Assembly (NCBI GenBank): GCA_016207665.1
Contig: JACQPG010000160.1
Location: forward strand, 1 to 61,178
Length of the DNA stretch: 61,178 nt
Origin: Elusimicrobiota bacterium
GTDB lineage: Bacteria; Elusimicrobiota; Elusimicrobia; UBA1565; UBA9628
Reading direction: 5' to 3'
Shown here in pieces: positions 57,216-61,178 of this stretch. The notes below the pieces were generated by a model. It worked only from the letters and a program-made list of their open reading frames with translations. It ran no database searches and was not told where the DNA came from. Numbering within the stretch: position 1 is the first letter of the stretch; every line of letters begins with the position of its first letter. A program made the translations under genes and the position numbers.

Positions 57216-58342
57216 ACCCGCGCCTTTTCGAGGCAGCGCCTGATGTCGGGCTCGGACTGCTCGATCGACTCGCAAAGCCGGAATTGCACCCGGGCCCGGT
57301 TGAGATTGTGGCCGGGATAGCGGGTCTTGAAGTAGACGTCGCCCGCCAGATGGTCCTGGAAAAAACGCAAGCCCAGCTCGAAGGCGATCAGGCGTATGGA
57401 GTCATACAGGCGGCCGCGATCCTCCGCGGTGAGGAAATCACTGGCGCGCGATAGATAGCCCAAGACGAAGGCCTCGCACAGGCCCACGTCGAAGCGCACC
57501 TCGTCGAGCTCCAGCGCCTCCTCGCCGGCCGGGTTGCAGATCGAACGCAGGGCGTCGCCGAAATCGTAGTGGATCAACCCCGGCTTGACCGTGTCGAGAT
57601 CCACGATGCTCGTGCCCTTCTTGGTCAGGTCGTCGATCATGATGTTGTTGACCTTGGGGTCCCCGTGGATGAGCCGGCGTTTGAGCGCCCCCCGCTCCAG
57701 CGCCTGCTCCAACACGTCGACGAAATTCCTGCGCCGGTCGACGAAATCCTTCAGTCTTTCGACTTCCTTGTTCCCGTTGGCCCTCTGGGAGGTTTCCCGC
57801 CCCCGCGCTATCTCGTCGTAGGACTTGAGATAGCCCGGCGTGACGTGAAACCCGGGAAGCGTGTCCCTCAGCCTCGAGGCGTCGAGATCGGACATCAGGC
57901 GGTGGAACTGGCCTAGCACGGTGCCGGCCTCGCGGGCGTGCTCGGGTCCTTGCGCCTTGTCGTAGGATGTAGCCGAGGCGATCACGGTCAGGGCCCGCCA
58001 CCATTCCCCATCGCCGTCAACGTGATAGGGGCGGCCGTCGCGAGCCGCGATGAGCTTGGGCAACTGCCACAAGCGGTCGGCGCCCTCCGATTCGCGCTCG
58101 AGACGGCGATGCGCGTGCTCGGTCACCACGCTCATGTTCTCGATGATCCATTCCGGCTTCTTGAACACCCGCTGATTGATGCGCTGGACTATCCCCCTCG
58201 CCTCGGAAAAATGTGTGCGGAAAACCGCCAGATAGGTGTCGTTGACGTTGCCGGCCGCGATCGGGCCCAGATGCACCAGGCGGCCGGGAAAGTCGAATTG
58301 CCGGGCCACCTCAGAGGCGCGAGCCAGACGTTGTTCGGTCAT
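57212..58342 (-). CDS. Phosphotransferase-family kinase (aminoglycoside phosphotransferase / N-acetylhexosamine kinase-like)
   Basis: 376 residues from the ATG at 58342. The protein-kinase-like fold is shown by GPIAAGNVNDTYLAV at the nucleotide loop, RRLIHGDPKVNNIMID with the catalytic Asp, and SIVDLDTVKPGLIHYDFGDALRS with the metal-binding Asp. The HGDPKVNN and DTVKPG pattern resembles NahK-type sugar kinases. It probably phosphorylates a small sugar or sugar derivative. Position next to an aldose-epimerase-like gene agrees with sugar salvage. Confidence 0.85.
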   Translation of the reverse strand: MTEQRLARASEVARQFDFPGRLVHLGPIAAGNVNDTYLAVFRTHFSEARGIVQRINQRVFKKPEWIIENMSVVTEHAHRRLERESEGADRLWQLPKLIAARDGRPYHVDGDGEWWRALTVIASATSYDKAQGPEHAREAGTVLGQFHRLMSDLDASRLRDTLPGFHVTPGYLKSYDEIARGRETSQRANGNKEVERLKDFVDRRRNFVDVLEQALERGALKRRLIHGDPKVNNIMIDDLTKKGTSIVDLDTVKPGLIHYDFGDALRSICNPAGEEALELDEVRFDVGLCEAFVLGYLSRASDFLTAEDRGRLYDSIRLIAFELGLRFFQDHLAGDVYFKTRYPGHNLNRARVQFRLCESIEQSEPDIRRCLEKARV

Positions 58343-58644
58343 GACCGGGCTAACGCTCCGATCAGGGCCTTGGCGAGCCTGCCGCGCGCCAGCGCGTCGG
58401 AGAACGCGAGCTCGGCCAGGCAATAGCCGTCGGCGTCGATCTCCACCGCGGAGACCGTGCCGGGCACGGACTCGAACCGTTCTCCGCCCAGTTCAAGGGA
58501 CAGGAACAGCTTCTCGCCTCGCGAGAGGCGGGTCTGGGTCAATAGTTTCGCGCCCGAGGACCAAAGATTGATCAAGCGGCCCCAGGCGTCCTGGCGGGCG
58601 GCCTCGGATGGGAAGGACAGAAGCGCCGGAATGGAAGCGGGCAT
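58339..58644 (-). CDS. PilZ-domain-like small protein
   Basis: 101 residues: WGRLINLWSSGAKLLTQTRLSRGEKLFLSLELGGERFESVPGTVSAVEIDADGYCLAELAFSD. The strand pattern and the LINLWSSGAKLLT element resemble PilZ domains, but the RxxxR motif needed for clear cyclic-di-GMP binding is not obvious. It overlaps the kinase start by 4 bases and the propeller gene by one base (TAATG), so all three are coupled. Confidence 0.6.
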   Translation of the reverse strand: MPASIPALLSFPSEAARQDAWGRLINLWSSGAKLLTQTRLSRGEKLFLSLELGGERFESVPGTVSAVEIDADGYCLAELAFSDALARGRLAKALIGALARS

Positions 58645-59783
58645 TAGAATCGGAGCGCATGGCGGAACACTCGGGCCGGTCCGCCGCTGGCGCTTTCTCC
58701 CACGGTCCAAAAGGCCTGGCCGTCCCAGGCGATGCCCACCGGCTTGTAGCGGCCGTCGCGATATTCGGCCAAGGCCACCCGGCCCGAGGCCTCGTCGGGC
58801 CTCTCCAAATTGTGCCTGACCAGCTCTCGATTGCCGGCATCGAGCGACCAGAGAGTCTTGCCGTCGAAGGCCAAGGCCGCGGCCTTGAGCCCGGGATAAG
58901 GAAAGGAGGCCACGACGCTCAATTGGCCGTCGTTGAGCCTCTTGTGTATGCGTCCGGAGCGCCCGTCGCAGGTCCAGAGATAAAGGCCGTCAAAGGCCAG
59001 GCCCAGGGTCGCCCCCGGCTCGCGATAGCTCTGCACGCGGGTGAGCTTGTCGTCGCGCATATGCCGGCTGATGGCGCCCGAGGCCGAGGCGGTCCAAGCC
59101 GAGTCCGCGCCGAAGGCCACGGCCACCGGAGTCTCGGACGGGAAATGGATGAGACGCTTGACCGACCAGTCCTGCGCGGAATGCTCGTAGATCGATTGCG
59201 TGAACCAGTCCACCACCCAGAACGAGGCGCCGTCGAAGGCCAGGGTGGAGGGATGCTGATAGGGCAGGTCCCAGCGCCGCGCCGCCCTCTCGCTTTGCTC
59301 CTGAAGCCGTATCCGGCGCTGCAGCGTCGCCACCGCCAGACCGCAAGCAAGGAAGGCCAGCACCGCGAAGAAATAGAAAGAGGCGCCGCGGCGCGAGGCG
59401 GGCGGAGCCAAGCCGATCGAGGTGCCTTCGAATCTCAGGCTCTTGGAAAGGCAGGAGCGAAGCGACTCGCGAGTCCAAGGCGGAGCCACCACCTCCGAGG
59501 CTCCGATGCGCATGAGAGAGACCGCCCGGGCCGCGTCCCGCTTCTTGAGCGCCACCACCACGGGCATGAGCGGGCTCGCCCTCAAGATCTCGCGCAGCAA
59601 CAGGGCGCCGTCCTGCTCCTTGGAGTCCACCACCACCATCAGCCGCGGCCGCGCGCTGCGCAAGAGCTCGACCGCCTCGCCGAGCTGCGCCGCCGAGTGG
59701 ACGATATGCCCGGCCTCCCCCGCGGCCAAGGACAGGGCCCTGCGATCCTCCTCATTGGAGCCCACCAGGCCTATGATCGCCAT
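58644..59783 (-). CDS. Membrane protein with N-terminal receiver-like and C-terminal beta-propeller-like domains
   Basis: 379 residues. Residues 1-125 resemble a receiver domain (IIGLVGSNEEDRRALSLAAGEAG, then Asp53 in RLMVVVDSKEQDG, VVALKKRD, EVVAPPWTRESL) but the usual Thr and Lys are altered, so phosphorylation is doubtful. A membrane helix follows (about 133-154, GASFYFFAVLAFLACGLAVATL). The rest contains repeats such as STLAFDGASFWVVDWFTQSIY, VAFGADSAWTASASG, LGLAFDGLYLWTCDGRSGRI and AALAFDGKTLWSLDAGNREL, typical propeller blades, here on the far side of the membrane. I know no family with this order. Confidence 0.65.
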   Translation of the reverse strand: MAIIGLVGSNEEDRRALSLAAGEAGHIVHSAAQLGEAVELLRSARPRLMVVVDSKEQDGALLLREILRASPLMPVVVALKKRDAARAVSLMRIGASEVVAPPWTRESLRSCLSKSLRFEGTSIGLAPPASRRGASFYFFAVLAFLACGLAVATLQRRIRLQEQSERAARRWDLPYQHPSTLAFDGASFWVVDWFTQSIYEHSAQDWSVKRLIHFPSETPVAVAFGADSAWTASASGAISRHMRDDKLTRVQSYREPGATLGLAFDGLYLWTCDGRSGRIHKRLNDGQLSVVASFPYPGLKAAALAFDGKTLWSLDAGNRELVRHNLERPDEASGRVALAEYRDGRYKPVGIAWDGQAFWTVGESASGGPARVFRHALRF

Positions 59784-59795
59784 TTCATGCCCTCG

Positions 59796-61133
59796 TCAGC
59801 GGCGCGGCTCCGGAATGCTGAGAGTCGCTCCCTCCTGGGGAAGCCCCCGCTCCACCTTGTCCCGATTGGCCTCGTAGATGGTCTCCCAGAGATTGGGATC
59901 GCCGTAATAGGTCTTGGCCAGCGAGCGCAGCGTGTCCCCGGGCTGGACCACGTGCTTGCGCGGCCAGGCCGGGGGCGCGGGCTTCTTGGGCTCCTCGGGC
60001 TTGGCCGGCTCGAAGGCCGCCTTTTCGGCCTGGGCCTCGCGGACCTGGAACTCCAAGTCCTCCTTTTTCCTCTGGAGCGATCGGAAATCGTCCTGGAGCT
60101 CGCGCACCCGCCGCTCGAGCACGCGCAACTGCCCGTCGGCGATGTCCCGATTGGTCTGGGACGCCTTGGTCTGGGCGTCCAGGCTCTTGCGCTGCTCCTC
60201 GAGGCGGTTGATCTCGGCCTTGAGCGACTCGGACTCGCTGGCGGCTTGGCCCACGAACGAGCCCGAGAACGAGGGCGCTCCGAATCGATAATTGAGTCCG
60301 ACCTGATACGACCCGGCGCCCCGGTTGATGCCTCCGATCGGCAATGTCATGGCCATGTCCAGCACCATGGGCGAGAAATTCACGCCGAAGCCGAAGGCCA
60401 GCTGGCTCACGCCGTCGAGCCTCAGCCCCTTGCCGATACGCGCCTTGAGCAAGCCCTGGTGAAAGGCGGCCTCCAGGCCGGGATAGATCTCGGTCAGGCC
60501 CGGACGGGAACGAAGGTCCACGGCCGCCGTCAGCCATTTCCTCCACGTGTATGCGCCGCCCATCACGAGCATGGGCCGGGGAGTCCCCACCGCGGTGATC
60601 AAGTCGAGCAGGGCCAGGGAGCCGCTCACCCCCGAGTTCGAGCGCAAGAGAATCCCGGCGTCGAAACCGAGCCCGAATTTTCCTTTGACGTCCGGCCCCT
60701 TGTCCACGTTGATGAACTTGAAATTGGCCCCGAACTTGACGGGCCGGGTCAGATGCAGCTCCGGCACGCGCCTTTCCTGCGCGTAGTGGAAAAGGAATGC
60801 GTCCCTATCGCCTCCGTGATATTGGCGCTGGAACAGGTAGGCCGCGCCCACGGTGGCCGTGGGCACCGGCTCGAAGGGCCTGAGATAGGTCAATGTGCCC
60901 ACGGTCATGGGCCCCACCGGGGAGTGAAAACGGCCCAGCCCGGAGCCGGCTTGTATGTAGGGCGTATTGGCCGTGCCCGCGGGGTTGTAGAACAGGGCGT
61001 ACGGGTCATCGGCCACGGCCGAATAAGCCATGCCCATGCCCATGGGCTTGGCTCCAGGCAAGAAATCGGAGAATTTAGCCGCCCTGGCCGGGCCCGCCAG
61101 GGTGAAAAACAGGGCCAAAGCCAAAGCCCTCAT
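59796..61133 (-). CDS. PorV/UPF0164-like outer-membrane barrel with coiled coil and C-terminal LysM domain
   Basis: 445 residues from the ATG at 61133 (an ATG at 61160 would add nine residues). A signal peptide (MRALALALFFTLAGPARAA) is followed by FLPGAKPMGMGMAYSAVADDPYALFYNPAG, the PorV-like opening, and a barrel to about residue 280. Then comes a long coiled coil (KAEINRLEEQRKSLDAQTKAS, LERRVRELQDDFRSLQ), a Pro/Ala/Lys linker, and a LysM domain (KHVVQPGDTLRSLAKTYYGDPNLWETIYEANRD). It would sit in the outer membrane with its LysM domain holding peptidoglycan. It is 12 bases before the propeller gene. Confidence 0.82.
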   Translation of the reverse strand: MRALALALFFTLAGPARAAKFSDFLPGAKPMGMGMAYSAVADDPYALFYNPAGTANTPYIQAGSGLGRFHSPVGPMTVGTLTYLRPFEPVPTATVGAAYLFQRQYHGGDRDAFLFHYAQERRVPELHLTRPVKFGANFKFINVDKGPDVKGKFGLGFDAGILLRSNSGVSGSLALLDLITAVGTPRPMLVMGGAYTWRKWLTAAVDLRSRPGLTEIYPGLEAAFHQGLLKARIGKGLRLDGVSQLAFGFGVNFSPMVLDMAMTLPIGGINRGAGSYQVGLNYRFGAPSFSGSFVGQAASESESLKAEINRLEEQRKSLDAQTKASQTNRDIADGQLRVLERRVRELQDDFRSLQRKKEDLEFQVREAQAEKAAFEPAKPEEPKKPAPPAWPRKHVVQPGDTLRSLAKTYYGDPNLWETIYEANRDKVERGLPQEGATLSIPEPRR

Positions 61134-61178
61134 GCAGCGCCAGTAGGCTGGCTCTATCATGTCTTATCGGTCCCGATT

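Overview
The window is a high-GC bacterial chromosome segment. The first ~540 bases look noticeably more AT-rich. There is no rRNA, CRISPR array, transposase or phage gene. The lineage can only be inferred. A type IV pilin with a short tail-end cysteine pair, a PorV-like barrel joined to a LysM domain, FlgD-like surface-protein tails and several stand-alone receiver proteins together suggest a Gram-negative organism, perhaps Elusimicrobiota. That placement is tentative.

Layout. 1-3756: end of a surface-polysaccharide locus (nucleotide-sugar dehydrogenase, flippase, two glycosyltransferases). 3816-4344: a YefM/YoeB-type toxin-antitoxin pair. 4398-6864: a histidine kinase/OmpR-type regulator pair divergent from a type IV pilin. 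6923-8866: a membrane/TPR protein. 13834-8847: a minus-strand run of hutI, a sugar nucleotidyltransferase, an epimerase, rfbB and thymidine kinase. 13989-15257: a putative secreted zinc protease. 24495-15225: a minus-strand run of a HEAT protein, a CHASE2 cyclase, a DUF3307 protein, a thiolase, hutH, hutU, yajQ and an aspartic protease. 27625-24595: two unfamiliar exported proteins in tandem. 27777-29614: a TIM-barrel-like exported protein and a cold-shock protein. 30454-34546: a decaying region with at least five broken genes, ending at tRNA-Phe and a second toxin-antitoxin pair. 35392-37968: a small unknown protein, a receiver protein, a cupin and a subtilase. 38021-38165: an AT-rich cluster of repeated palindromic words. 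50870-38446: a tightly packed 14-gene minus-strand run (two receivers, membrane metalloprotease, polyprenol-kinase-like protein, glycosyltransferase, AsmA, pyrE, MFS, purB, SAM hydrolase, rlmI, nuclease). 56164-50907: the glycine cleavage operon gcvT-gcvH-gcvP with a lipoate ligase and a small RAM-domain protein. 56328-61133: aldose-epimerase-like and phosphotransferase genes, a PilZ-like protein, a receiver/beta-propeller membrane protein and a PorV-LysM outer-membrane protein.

Function. The metabolic genes point to amino-acid use: histidine through urocanate (hutH, hutU, hutI) and glycine through the cleavage system, with its own lipoylation enzyme. Much of the rest builds or remodels the envelope.

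The most striking regulatory signal is that about ten genes have a sigma-70-like -10 box only 6-9 bases before the start codon and no ribosome-binding site, so leaderless transcription looks common here. Other signals are a near-identical CTGT-N8-ACAG palindrome at two distant loci, a 32-bp perfect palindrome covering a start codon, and the repeat cluster near 38.1 kb.
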